Assembly (NCBI GenBank): GCA_964466595.1
Contig: CAYXNR010000005.1
Coordinates: forward strand, 1 to 64,000
Direction: 5' to 3'
DNA from: JABDGC01 sp964466595
Lineage (GTDB): Bacteria; Pseudomonadota; Gammaproteobacteria; DSM-16500
DNA length: 64,000 nucleotides
Shown here: in pieces, positions 42,046 to 50,634 of the stretch
How positions within the stretch are numbered: the first letter of the stretch is position 1
Layout of the letters: every line of letters begins with the position of its first letter
Notes under the pieces: model-generated
Database searches by the model: none
The model's input: the letters and a program-made list of their open reading frames with translations, nothing else
What the model was told of the DNA's origin: nothing
Made by a program: the position numbers and the translations under genes

Positions 42046-42723
42046 TCATTTCTCTTCATATGGGGGCAGTTTGCGAATATCACAAGCGATGCCTCTCTTT
42101 CGTAGCTGTTTTTGGGCTAACTTTAATTGTTCCAGATTATGATAGGGACCTTGTTGTAAGCGGTAAATCACTTCTTTGCCCTCTCGCAGGGTAACCAGAT
42201 CAATGCTCAGACCGGCGGCAGCAAGGGCTCTGCGATAACGGTTGGCTGCTTCTACGCTTCGAAATTCACTGAGCTGTAAAATATAGGAGGAAACTTCTGC
42301 AGCCTGGATGGAAGAAAGATCCATGGCAAGATCTTGCATAACCTCAGCCTCCCTCTTGTCGGGAGCAAGCGTTTTTTCTGTGGTCTTAGCTTCTTCTGTT
42401 GCAGGTTGCGGGGAAAAACCTGGAGCTGACTTGGGCAATTCATCATAAAAATCAAAATGAATAGGCTGTACCTCTTCTTGCTCATTCGAAGCCTGTCTTT
42501 TAAGCGGGAGAGCTGGCTTGCTTTGTTTCGGATGGAATAGTTTCGAAATAAAGCTGGTAGACTGCCATTCTAGCCAGTCTCTCATGCTAGCCAAGGAGCT
42601 ATGCTTATAGGCATAAAAACTAAAAGCGAGGAGACAAGCAGAAAAAATCAAAAACAGGCCCAAAAACAGTCTAAAAATAGGCTGCTTGGGTTTTCTTTTA
42701 TAATTCACATAATCTCTGATCAT
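42046..42723 (-). CDS. SPOR-domain cell-division protein (FtsN-like)
   Basis: The 225-aa protein has a basic cytoplasmic start (RDYVNYKRKPKQP), a membrane span (about residues 19-40), a disordered Pro/Glu-rich linker and a C-terminal SPOR domain: YILQLSEFRSVEAANRYRRALAAAGLSIDLVTLREG through RLQQGPYHNLEQLKLAQKQLRKRGI. SPOR domains bind septal peptidoglycan lacking side peptides. The layout and the position between argS and hslVU match ftsN-like genes of gammaproteobacteria. It starts 3 bp after the argS stop, so the two are one transcript. Confidence 0.9.
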   Translation of the reverse strand: MIRDYVNYKRKPKQPIFRLFLGLFLIFSACLLAFSFYAYKHSSLASMRDWLEWQSTSFISKLFHPKQSKPALPLKRQASNEQEEVQPIHFDFYDELPKSAPGFSPQPATEEAKTTEKTLAPDKREAEVMQDLAMDLSSIQAAEVSSYILQLSEFRSVEAANRYRRALAAAGLSIDLVTLREGKEVIYRLQQGPYHNLEQLKLAQKQLRKRGIACDIRKLPPYEEK

Positions 42724-42726
42724 CTT

Positions 42727-44484
42727 CTACATGCTTTCCGGTGTTGATATTTCCAGCAAACCGAGGCCATTACGGAGAACCTGCTTGGTTGCTCGAGCCA
42801 GTGTTAAACGCGCTTGTCGTAAATTGTCATCTTCCACCAAAAATTGACAGGAATTGTAATAAACATGGAAGCTAGTCGCCAATTCGCGTAAGTAATGTGT
42901 TAAAAAATAAGGTTCATGCTGAGCCGCCGCCATGCTGATTACCTCTGGATAACGAGCCAAAGTAACTACAAGGGCAGTTTCCGCCTCTTCCTTTAATAAG
43001 GGAAGATGGTTCAAACCCAAGGCCTCATTATAACTCATTCCACGTTCTTTTAACTGGCGAAAAACGCTGCAAATGCGAGCATAAGCATACTGCACATAGT
43101 AAACTGGATTATCATTCGAATGTGATTTTGCTAAATCCAAGTCAAAATCAATATGTTGTTCAAATTTTCGCATCAGGTAAAAAAAGCGAGCCGCATCCTT
43201 GCCTACTTCCTGGCGTAATTCCCTTAGGGTTACAAAAGAACCGCCGCGCGTTGACATCTGCACTTGCTTGCCAGAACGATAGAGGGTTACAAACTGGACA
43301 ATCAGATATTGCAGCCGGCTCGGGTCAATCCCACAAGCTTTCATGGCTGCTTGCATGCGAGGAACATAGCCGTGGTGGTCGGCACCAAAAATACCGAGAG
43401 CAGTCTGAAACCCGCGCTCAAATTTACTGAGATGATAAGCTACATCATTTGCAAAATAAGTCCGCTGGCCATTCGCACGGACCAAAACTCGGTCTTTTTC
43501 ATCACCAAAATCACTGGAACGAAACCAAAGGGCACCCTCTCGCTCGTACACCTGGCCGCTCTGACGCAAGGTTTCAATTGTTTTATCCACCTTTCCTGTT
43601 CCTGTAAGCTCGCTCTCGGCAAACCAACGGTCGTAGTGAACGCCAAATTCTTCTAGATCCTCACGCATATCCCGAAGGAGCTGCTCTAAGGCAAAATCAA
43701 AGATCTCTTGATAATGGTTTTTTAAGCTTGCTTTTGCTCTTTCAATCAAGGCATCGATATAAATTTCTTTGTCTCCGCCCTGAGGCTCATCAAGTGGGAG
43801 ATCTTTGAACAAGCTTGCTACCGGCTGAAGAAAATCAGTTTTCCACTTTGCTCGTAATTGTTCTGCTAGCTCAATAATATAAGAACCGCGATAGGCATTG
43901 GCTGGAAAAACTAGTTTTTCACCACCAAGCTCGAGGTAACGTAGCCACAGGCTCACAGCTACGATATCCATTTGACGCCCGGCATCATTCACATAATATT
44001 CACGATAGACTTCATAACCAACAGCCTCGAGCAGTCTGCCGACCACCTCCCCCAAAACAGCATGGCGGCCATGCCCTACATGTAGGGGACCTGTTGGATT
44101 AGAAGAAACAAATTCTAAAAGGATCGTTTTTCCCTGATTTTTTTTGCTCAAGCCAAAATTGTCTTGTAAGGTCAAAATTTCAGGAATAACCTGAAAAAAA
44201 GCCTCGGGGGCGAGAAAAAAATTGATAAAGCCGGGGCCTGCAAGCTCTGTTTTAAGGAGCAAGGGCGAAGCCGGCAAAGCCTTAATCAGGCTAGCCGCTA
44301 ACTGGCGGGGATTTTGACCGACTATTTTTGCTAACACCAAAGCAATATTGCTGGCAAAATCGCCATGCTGTTTGTCCTTTGGAGTTTCAATCAGGATGGG
44401 AGGCAAATCCTCTGGCAGCTTAAGAGAGGATTGAAGAGACTTTAAAGCAGTCTCTATTAAATTGACCAGCTGTTGCTTTGACAT
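42727..44484 (-). CDS. argS: Arginyl-tRNA synthetase
   Basis: ArgS charges tRNA-Arg. The 585-aa class I enzyme has an N-terminal add-1 domain, the HIGH signature in SSNPTGPLHVGHGRHAVLGE, YYVNDAGRQMD, FGADHHGYVPRMQAA and the KMSK-equivalent VQMSTRGGSF. The C-terminal anticodon domain ends GLGLLEISTPESM. It is full length. It is the first gene of argS - SPOR gene - hslV - hslU, on the minus strand. Confidence 0.97.
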   Translation of the reverse strand: MSKQQLVNLIETALKSLQSSLKLPEDLPPILIETPKDKQHGDFASNIALVLAKIVGQNPRQLAASLIKALPASPLLLKTELAGPGFINFFLAPEAFFQVIPEILTLQDNFGLSKKNQGKTILLEFVSSNPTGPLHVGHGRHAVLGEVVGRLLEAVGYEVYREYYVNDAGRQMDIVAVSLWLRYLELGGEKLVFPANAYRGSYIIELAEQLRAKWKTDFLQPVASLFKDLPLDEPQGGDKEIYIDALIERAKASLKNHYQEIFDFALEQLLRDMREDLEEFGVHYDRWFAESELTGTGKVDKTIETLRQSGQVYEREGALWFRSSDFGDEKDRVLVRANGQRTYFANDVAYHLSKFERGFQTALGIFGADHHGYVPRMQAAMKACGIDPSRLQYLIVQFVTLYRSGKQVQMSTRGGSFVTLRELRQEVGKDAARFFYLMRKFEQHIDFDLDLAKSHSNDNPVYYVQYAYARICSVFRQLKERGMSYNEALGLNHLPLLKEEAETALVVTLARYPEVISMAAAQHEPYFLTHYLRELATSFHVYYNSCQFLVEDDNLRQARLTLARATKQVLRNGLGLLEISTPESM

Positions 44485-44574
44485 GAGGTTCGAACCTTTT
44501 AGACTTTGAGAGATGATAGCGCTTGTCTTTTTTAACTTGCAAGAAAGAAATCACAGCCTTGAAGAAAATCAATC

Positions 44575-44602
44575 TTGCCAGGCTCAATACTTCTGTTAGA
44601 AT
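44575..44602 (+). promoter_or_regulatory. Strong sigma70-type promoter of a candidate small RNA
   Basis: TTGCCA (44575-44580) and TAGAAT (44597-44602) are separated by 16 bp; nine of twelve positions agree with consensus. It points away from argS into a region with no long ORF on the plus strand that ends in a good terminator. Confidence 0.5.
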
Positions 44603-44608
44603 TTAGAA

Positions 44609-45005
44609 AGACAGCTAGCTATCCTTTTATTGGGGCTACAAACACCATCAAACCTCTTGGGTTGTAGGAAATTCGCCATGAATTCTGTAGTCTATTTGCT
44701 AGACTTATGCCCGGCCCTGAACCAAGAATCACCCTCATACTCTTTCAACTAATTGATTTTCATAATTAAAAACTGAAGATCAGCGAAGTCTAGCCTTCAG
44801 CAAAAAAGATAAAATTTCTCGACAGCCACTTTTAAAGGCTTTAATTGGTATATTTGATCTTGGTAGTCAAGGATTGATTACCTCTCGCAAAAAGGACTTA
44901 TGCAACCACTCCTCGTTTTGTGTGTTCAAGGATGGATTTGTTGGCAAGGATTGCCAAACCTGAGTTGAGCATGTTAGGGCGGTATTTTTAAATATCGCCC
45001 TTTTT
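44609..45005 (+). ncRNA. Candidate small RNA or micropeptide transcript, about 395 nt
   Basis: The 529-bp space between argS and the DUF4116 gene has a good promoter at its left end and a rho-independent terminator at its right end, both on the plus strand. The inferred transcript has local stems, for example CTACAA/TTGTAG near 44636-44667 and TTGGCAA/TTGCCAA at 44941-44957. I cannot match it to tmRNA, RNase P, 6S or SRP RNA. It contains two tiny ORFs with ribosome-site-like sequence. One of 24 aa lies at 44678-44752 (AGGA 8 bases before ATG). One of 22 aa lies at 44900-44968 (AAGGA, spacing only 3) and is hydrophobic and Trp/Cys-containing. The ends and function are inferred. Confidence 0.35.
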
Positions 45006-45007
45006 TT
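44977..45007 (+). terminator. Rho-independent terminator of the candidate small RNA
   Basis: GGGCGGTATTT pairs with AAATATCGCCC (one G-T wobble) around a two-base loop and is followed by seven T. It also lies 7 bp from the stop of the convergent DUF4116 gene. Confidence 0.85.
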
Positions 45008-45013
45008 CGCTGG

Positions 45014-46417
45014 CTAAGCTGCTTGTGCTTTTTTCGGTATAATAACAGTAAGCGATTTAAAAGTATCCTGAATCTCTCTTGATTTTTTTAGCACTTCTCG
45101 ATTAAAAAAATGGACACCAGGCATATTTTTTATACTGTGAAAACCGCCTTCCTGTGAATCCGCACATACCAAACCATAATATCCTTTCAGCTTCATCTGT
45201 CTGGAAATTTGAGCACTGGACAGAACTCCTTCAATAGCCCTGCTCAGAAGAGAATCCTCGAAGTAGGCTTGGCAGCCTGCTTCCCATTCCATATTCAATC
45301 CGCGTTCTGAGGGGTGGGTACGCTTATAAAATGCATAGTCAGGATCCTTTTTTGAGATATAGCCCTTATCCAGATTTGAACTGGCTTCAGCCTGTATTTC
45401 ATCGCTCGATTCAGGCGCTAGGTTTTCTAGTGCCTCCTGCTCTTCCCAATGAAGCATCCCTTCTTTTTTACGAACAGAATAACAGGCAAGCAATTTGACT
45501 TTTATAATCTCCGGATACTTCTCGAGATAGGAAACTAGCTGAGGAGCATCTATCTCTGCAATCTTGTGAAGATAACCATGCCCTAATAAAACCATTTCAA
45601 GCTCAAGAATATTCATCATACAAAAAGCTTCCATAAACTCATCTATCTCATCTCGAAAAACACGAAGAGTTTTATTTCTCCTTTTTTCTTTATTAGCATA
45701 AACTAGCCATGATTTTTTTATCTCGGCTAGGTTCCATTCATCTTTGTCAACTATTACAATATGAGCAAGATTTGAAAAAAATTGCTGAATCATTTGCCAA
45801 TGGTTTTCTGGAACAAACTGAAGCGCTTGCCAATTCTCATAAACAGCTGTTAAGCAAATAAGGGCATTGCGTCTTGCTTCAGGAATAAATTCAAGTTCCC
45901 TTCCATTTTGTTGAAGTACTGCTAAATAAATATCATCGCTGCGTTTTTCTTCGGGAACAAATTGCAGTGCTTCCCAATTCTGCAAAACCGCCGCAAGACA
46001 GATGGAAGCACTGCGTCTTGCTTCAGGTATAAACTCAAGTGCCATCCCATTCTGACAAACAACCTGGAGATAAATTTCTTCGCTACGTAAATCATAGGGG
46101 ACAAATTGAAGTGCCTCCCAGTTCTGTGAAACAGCTGCTAGACAGACGGAGGCACTTTGTCTTGCTTCAGGAACCAATTGAAGCGCCATACCATCCTGTT
46201 TGACAGCAGCAAGGCAGACAGCTTCGCTACAATGTTCGTCTGGAATAAATCCAAGTGCCCCACCATTTTTCGAAACAGCGGCAAGACAAATGCTCTCAGT
46301 CAGTTTGTCTGGTGGTATATCCCTGATTGCTCGCCAATCTTCTTGCACTCTTTTGAGATATTCATTCTCAGTGGGTTCTTCTTTGTTTTCTTCAGAATTT
46401 TGTCCAAAGCTTCTCAT
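45014..46417 (-). CDS. DUF4116-repeat protein, possible effector
   Basis: The 467-aa protein has an N-terminal half (about residues 25-215) of around eight DUF4116 repeats of 22-24 residues. Each has the pattern ICLAAV.QNWEALQFVPEE.RS, alternating with ...NG.ALEFIPEARR. The C-terminal half is helical and unassigned. There is no signal peptide or membrane span. DUF4116 repeats occur in amoeba-associated bacteria, protists and giant viruses, which suggests transfer in a shared host. A host-directed role is inferred only, and no dot/icm gene is present in this window. It lies between the candidate RNA and a repeat-rich accessory segment. Confidence 0.85.
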   Translation of the reverse strand: MRSFGQNSEENKEEPTENEYLKRVQEDWRAIRDIPPDKLTESICLAAVSKNGGALGFIPDEHCSEAVCLAAVKQDGMALQLVPEARQSASVCLAAVSQNWEALQFVPYDLRSEEIYLQVVCQNGMALEFIPEARRSASICLAAVLQNWEALQFVPEEKRSDDIYLAVLQQNGRELEFIPEARRNALICLTAVYENWQALQFVPENHWQMIQQFFSNLAHIVIVDKDEWNLAEIKKSWLVYANKEKRRNKTLRVFRDEIDEFMEAFCMMNILELEMVLLGHGYLHKIAEIDAPQLVSYLEKYPEIIKVKLLACYSVRKKEGMLHWEEQEALENLAPESSDEIQAEASSNLDKGYISKKDPDYAFYKRTHPSERGLNMEWEAGCQAYFEDSLLSRAIEGVLSSAQISRQMKLKGYYGLVCADSQEGGFHSIKNMPGVHFFNREVLKKSREIQDTFKSLTVIIPKKAQAA

Positions 46418-46541
46418 TAGGCACCTAAATAATTTGCAGCAATATGGTTAAAAGAAATACTACTTTAGAGGTATTGTATATTATATTGACTGTATGTTAA
46501 ATATAGAATAAAAAATGATCAATGCCTTACACTGTAGGCTC

Positions 46542-46636
46542 TGTACGATACAAAAATCATTTTTGTCATTCTGAGCGACAGCGAAGAATCTGTATCTCAT
46601 TGATAATTCAGATCCTTCGCTGCGCTCAGGATGACA
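46542..46636. repeat. Dispersed palindromic repeat, copy B (95 bp)
   Basis: This is nearly identical to 19922-20015: TGTACGATACAAAAATCATT, then a hairpin between GTCATTCTGAGCG...GAATCTG and CAGATCCTTCGCTGCGCTCA...GATGAC. It ends 9 bp from the stop of the 259-aa orphan, just as copy A ends 17 bp from the xthA stop. The outer left end CTCTGTACGATACAAAAAT is shared with the 39-bp palindrome at 23772. Confidence 0.88.
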
Positions 46637-46644
46637 ACCGAAAG

Positions 46645-47424
46645 CTAGGAAAAAGCCTTTTTATACTTGCGAATGAGTGTTTTAGCATCTCCATTTTTAA
46701 AAGCTTCGACTGTTTTAGAAACTCTGGGCTCGTCTGGCTTATCAGCAAAACGCGAACGTTTGATTCCAAAGAAACTATGTGCAGTGCTAAATTGCCAAGA
46801 ACGCTCAGCTCCTAATTGCGGCGTGAACTCTACTTGGCATCTAAAATTCCGAATCATTTGCAAACTGATCGCTTTCTCAAGTTTAGCCCAAGTTCTTGAG
46901 GTTTTGACAAGCTCGCCGGAGCGATCTCTTCCCTGCCATTCTTTTCCTGCTTTGGGGTGCCTATCCGCATCAGTAATGATTCTGAGATAATCAAATTTTT
47001 GTTCTAATAAATAACTATGCAAATGTACCAGCAGATCAATATTCTGACAGCGAGCAATCAATCTAAGCAGAGCTCTTTCATCCTTCTGTTTTCTAAGGAG
47101 AGGCTCCTCGTCTTTTTCCTCCGGCGTACATACCGCAGCTAAAGCTGCTCTTGCAGCCTGATTTCGCTCTTCAAAATCCTTGATAAAAACATTTTTTTCA
47201 GCAGGCGATATCACTTGTTCTAAAGCAAAAATTTCAATGATTTCCTTAAATTGAGTTGGCTGAAGTGGATATTTAAATTTAAGATGATGATGAGTTCGTT
47301 TAAGCTCAAATTGATCTTGGTGATAGAAATCATGGTCATCATCTCCTCGATGAACATATCTTTCACCGAAATTACCCTGCTTTCTACTACTATAAGCATT
47401 GATGACACGATTTAATGCCGCCAC
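46645..47424 (-). CDS. Hypothetical protein, 259 aa
   Basis: This is a basic soluble protein that I do not recognise. It opens with a Lys/Arg/His/Asp-rich part (RYVHRGDDDHDFYHQDQFEL), then helices with NVFIKDFEERNQAARAALAAVC and LLRLIARCQNIDLLVHLHSYLL. It ends in KNGDAKTLIRKYKKAFS. There is no signal peptide. It shares strand and accessory setting with the DUF4116 gene, and repeat copy B lies between them. An effector-like or host-acquired role is possible but unsupported. Confidence 0.65.
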   Translation of the reverse strand: MAALNRVINAYSSRKQGNFGERYVHRGDDDHDFYHQDQFELKRTHHHLKFKYPLQPTQFKEIIEIFALEQVISPAEKNVFIKDFEERNQAARAALAAVCTPEEKDEEPLLRKQKDERALLRLIARCQNIDLLVHLHSYLLEQKFDYLRIITDADRHPKAGKEWQGRDRSGELVKTSRTWAKLEKAISLQMIRNFRCQVEFTPQLGAERSWQFSTAHSFFGIKRSRFADKPDEPRVSKTVEAFKNGDAKTLIRKYKKAFS

Positions 47425-47487
47425 TTTAAAAGGGGGTAAGTTAACAGTAACTTGAAATCTATCTAAGTCTGTGTAATTCTCTGCAAA

Positions 47488-48033
47488 ATGAATAGACTTG
47501 TGACGATCGGAAAAGCAGCGGAATTGTTAGGCGTATCTATTTCAACCTGAAGGCGTTGGGAAAATGCGGGTGATCTTGTTGCAGAACATACCCAAGGAAA
47601 ACATCGCCGTTATGATATAAAAAAGTTGAAACCTGAATTATATCGTTTTATCATTAGTGCATCGAAAAACCATCTCTTATGCCCGCGTTTCAAGCCAGGA
47701 TCAAAAAGCAGATTTATCCCGCCAAAAGCAACTTCTAGAACTTCATTGTGCAAAACAAGGTTGGAAATATGAGCTAGTGTCTGATCTAGGTTCAGAGATG
47801 AATTATTATAAGAAAGGATTGAAACGGCTATTGAATGAGATACTGGCGGATAAAATTGGTCGCTTGGTGCTAGTGCATAAAGATCGCTTATTGCGTTTTG
47901 GTGCAGAATTAGTATTTGCGATTTGTGAAGTAAAGAGCTTTTTTCAGCGAGACTGTATGGGTCGCGCTCTAAAAAGAATAAGAAGTTATTAGAAGGGATG
48001 AGGAAGGCGGTAGAACATGCTAATGGCACATAA
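47488..48033 (+). pseudogene. tnpA: IS607 serine recombinase TnpA, degraded
   Basis: Frame 1 from ATG 47488 gives a MerR-like helix-turn-helix (MNRLVTIGKAAELLGVSIST), then a TGA stop where the family has Leu, then RRWENAGDLVAEHTQGKHRRYDIKKLKPE. The recombinase core continues in frame 2 from about 47657: RKTISYARVSSQDQKADLSRQ with the catalytic Ser, and RLVLVHKDRLLRFGAELVFAICE. It then returns to frame 1 with FSARLYGSRSKKNKKLLEGM. About 30 residues between AICE and FSARLYG are missing. One stop, two frame changes and an internal deletion make it non-functional. Confidence 0.88.
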
Positions 48034-49210
48034 AATAGAATTGAAAACCAACAATAAGCAAAAGACCTATTTTGCGAAAGCAAGCGGGACAGCGCGTAGG
48101 GCCTATAATTGGGCCTTAGGGGAATGGAAAAAGGAATATGAAGCAGGAGGCAAGCCCAGTGAAATGGCATTAAGGCGCAAACTCAATAGTATTAAGCGAC
48201 AGGAATTTCCCTGGATGTTAGAGGTAACAAAATGTGCGCCGCAGATGGCCATCATTCAATTAGGGCAAGCCTTCCGGAATTTTTTTGCCAAAAGAGCGGC
48301 TTACCCAACAGTTCGCAGAAAGTGGATAGACGACCGTTTTACCTTAAGTAATGATCAATTTAAGGTAAATGATTCACGCATCCGTATTCCCCATTTAGGC
48401 TGGGTGCGGATGCGTGAGTCCTTGCGTTTTTTAGGGAAGATTGTAACAGCAACGATTTCACGCTCAGCGGATAGATGGTTTGTGAGTATTACAGTTGAGA
48501 CAGGAGCGCTTGAAACATCCCCTGCGAACGATAACCAAGTGGCGGTCGGGGTGGATTTAGGGATCACTGAATTTGCTAAGCTTTCAAATGGAGAAACTAT
48601 TCAAGGACCAAGACCACAGAAGAGACTCCTTGGAAGAATAAAGCGTTTATCCAGAAGTTTAAGCCGCAAGCAGAAAGGATCTCATAATCGTAAAAAGGCC
48701 AGAATCAAATTAGCGCGGCTGCACAAACGGATTGCTAATATTCGTTTAAACGCTATTCATCAACTGAGCACGAGATTGACAAAGCAATTTTCTATCATTG
48801 GAATAGAAGATTTGCATGTCAAAGGGATGTTAAAAAATCGGCGTTTATCGTTTTCGATAGCCGACATGGGTTTTTATGAATTCCGGCGGCAATTGGAATA
48901 TAAGGCAGAGAAACAGGGCAAGACGCTTGTGGTAGCTGACCGCTTTTTTGCGAGCAGCAAGACTTGCTCCAATTCCAAATGCGGACACCGGCTTGCAAGC
49001 TTGCCTTTATCCCTCCGGCAGTGGACTTGTCCATGCTGTGGGGCTTTGCATGATCGTGATTTAAATGCGGCAATTAATTTAGAAAAATGGGCGGTGAGTT
49101 CCACCGTGACAGCTTGTGGAGCATCCTCTGGCGGGGCAAAAGCATCTGCTTTTGTTAGCCATGATGTGATGAAGCAAGAATCTAACACTGGACTTCCTAG
49201 TAGGACTTAA
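48023..49210 (+). CDS. tnpB: TnpB RNA-guided nuclease of an IS607-type element
   Basis: TnpB proteins are compact RuvC nucleases guided by an RNA from the element's right end, the ancestors of Cas12. This copy is full length (395 aa from MAHKIELK; an ATG two codons upstream is an alternative). All catalytic parts remain: Asp in VGVDLGITEFAKL (near residue 177), Glu in IIGIEDLHVKGM (near 261) and Asp in HDRDLNAAINLEKW (near 345). A zinc finger (CSNSKCGH and CPCCG) lies between the last two. The start overlaps the tnpA remnant by 11 bp. Confidence 0.93.
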   Translation: MAHKIELKTNNKQKTYFAKASGTARRAYNWALGEWKKEYEAGGKPSEMALRRKLNSIKRQEFPWMLEVTKCAPQMAIIQLGQAFRNFFAKRAAYPTVRRKWIDDRFTLSNDQFKVNDSRIRIPHLGWVRMRESLRFLGKIVTATISRSADRWFVSITVETGALETSPANDNQVAVGVDLGITEFAKLSNGETIQGPRPQKRLLGRIKRLSRSLSRKQKGSHNRKKARIKLARLHKRIANIRLNAIHQLSTRLTKQFSIIGIEDLHVKGMLKNRRLSFSIADMGFYEFRRQLEYKAEKQGKTLVVADRFFASSKTCSNSKCGHRLASLPLSLRQWTCPCCGALHDRDLNAAINLEKWAVSSTVTACGASSGGAKASAFVSHDVMKQESNTGLPSRT

Positions 49211-49273
49211 AAAGTACCTATAGGTAGGTTTGGATAGGCTTAGATGAACGGAGCAAGCGCCATCCAGCAACCC

Positions 49274-50560
49274 TTAAATAAAATTCCAAGTGATTTGCGC
49301 ACCAAAAACATCCGCGCTCGAAAAAGCTTTTCCTTGCACCGAAGGCTGCAACAACAGCGGATAAAGCTCAGGATGAAGCGGTGGATTAAGCGCTGCAGTT
49401 TGTAAAAACACCCGCGTCCATCCTAAATCAAAACCAAAGGTCTTATTAACCTGATAATGCCCGCCAACAGAAAAATCATAACGATTGCTATCAGGTAATT
49501 GTAAAATACGATAGGCATTGCGCGTGGGTGTTTGATCATAGCCAAGACCGGCCCTCAAGGTCAATTTTTCTGTAGGTGAATAGTCAGCACCCAAAGAATA
49601 AGTCCAGGAATTGCGAAAATTTTGCGGAAAATCTACTGAGAGCGGCACGCCGCCATTTAATTGCATGAAACTGGAAGCATTATTCACTACTAAATTATGA
49701 ATAATATTCCATTGCGTATAAACAATAGTAGCCATGAGAGCCCATTTTGAATTAAAACTGTGATAGACGCTCAAGGTTGTATCCGGTGGTAAATTGATAT
49801 TCGCGGTATCTCGACTGGCTATACCATTATAAAGGCTCGTTCCTTTCAAATGATGAATAACCTGAGAATGATAAGCCAGACCGAGACGAGTAGCAGGATT
49901 AAATTCATATAAGGCACCAGCATGATAGCCATAGGCTGTATCATAGCCTTTAATAATCGAAGGAAGTGTAACTAAAATTGAATTCAGTTCAGCACTCATT
50001 TTTTCGATGTCGAAACCGAAGCCCAAAGAGAGCTTATTCGTTACCTTGAATCCCAAGGAAGGCGTAATATCGACTACTTGCAAACGTGCACGGGTTACAA
50101 TGGGATTGATAAAAGAAGATTGTCCCCACTCTAGATCAGAACCATAGGGAGCAACAACACTCAAGCCAAAACCCCAAGTTTCGGAAAGGGGTGCAACATA
50201 ATGCAAATCAGGAATAAAGTTAAAGGTGCCGCCTTGCACTGTGCCGATGGTAGGTGTACCACAAAAAACAGAACCACCTAGGGTCATACAGGTGGCTAGC
50301 TGTCCATCAAAGCGGACATCCGTTAAGATGCCCATTCCACCAAGAACCAGTTGCTGATTTTTAATTCGGATGATGCCAGCAGGATTATCATAGGCAATAC
50401 TGGCATCGTTTGCTAAAACAGCTCGTCCAGCATGAAAGTTTTCAATGCTAGTCACATTTTGTTCCCAAAGCTGAAAGCCGGCCGCAAAAGCAGTGCTCAC
50501 TCCTGCAGCAAAGAAGGTAGAGAGCAAGCTGAGAATGCGTTTAAATTGAAATGTAGCCAT
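49274..50560 (-). CDS. fadL: FadL-family outer-membrane transporter for long-chain fatty acids
   Basis: The 428-aa protein has a signal peptide ending near AFAAG and the FadL/OmpP1 pattern. The N-terminal hatch has FQLWEQNVTSIENFHAGRAVLANDASIAYDNPAGI, the middle has YHSQVIHHLKGTSLYNG, and it ends in the aromatic QITWNFI of outer-membrane barrels. FadL proteins let fatty acids and other hydrophobic compounds across the outer membrane. Proximity to fadB, fadA and fadE suggests a fatty-acid uptake and oxidation module. GGAAAG precedes the ATG. Confidence 0.93.
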   Translation of the reverse strand: MATFQFKRILSLLSTFFAAGVSTAFAAGFQLWEQNVTSIENFHAGRAVLANDASIAYDNPAGIIRIKNQQLVLGGMGILTDVRFDGQLATCMTLGGSVFCGTPTIGTVQGGTFNFIPDLHYVAPLSETWGFGLSVVAPYGSDLEWGQSSFINPIVTRARLQVVDITPSLGFKVTNKLSLGFGFDIEKMSAELNSILVTLPSIIKGYDTAYGYHAGALYEFNPATRLGLAYHSQVIHHLKGTSLYNGIASRDTANINLPPDTTLSVYHSFNSKWALMATIVYTQWNIIHNLVVNNASSFMQLNGGVPLSVDFPQNFRNSWTYSLGADYSPTEKLTLRAGLGYDQTPTRNAYRILQLPDSNRYDFSVGGHYQVNKTFGFDLGWTRVFLQTAALNPPLHPELYPLLLQPSVQGKAFSSADVFGAQITWNFI

Positions 50561-50634
50561 ACGCTTTCCTTGTGAATCGATTTAAGATCACCGATAATAA
50601 ATCAAATTTGATTTTTTTCAAAGGAGATAGCTCG

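Larger units (their letters stand above)
47488..49265 (+). mobile_element. IS607-family element with broken tnpA and intact tnpB
   Basis: A serine-recombinase tnpA remnant is followed by an overlapping tnpB, the IS607 layout. No inverted repeats are expected for this family, so the ends cannot be fixed. The left end lies shortly before 47488 and the right end after the tnpB stop (49210), where about 60 bp may hold the 3' part of the guide (omega) RNA. The right flank is fadL. The tnpA lesions mean that the copy cannot move without help in trans. Confidence 0.75.

Noticed and set aside
44609..45005. Identification of the candidate RNA as tmRNA, RNase P RNA, 6S or SRP RNA
   Set aside because: None of the conserved strings I know for these RNAs is present, and the length does not fit 6S or SRP RNA.
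46522..46815. A 97-aa ORF starting in dispersed repeat copy B
   Set aside because: Its first third is translated from the repeat and the rest is antisense to the 259-aa orphan gene. There is no ribosome site.
47610..48170. A 186-aa ORF on the minus strand antisense to tnpA/tnpB
   Set aside because: It is antisense to clear IS607 TnpA and TnpB coding sequence, and its composition (Leu/Ser/Phe-rich) is typical of a shadow frame.
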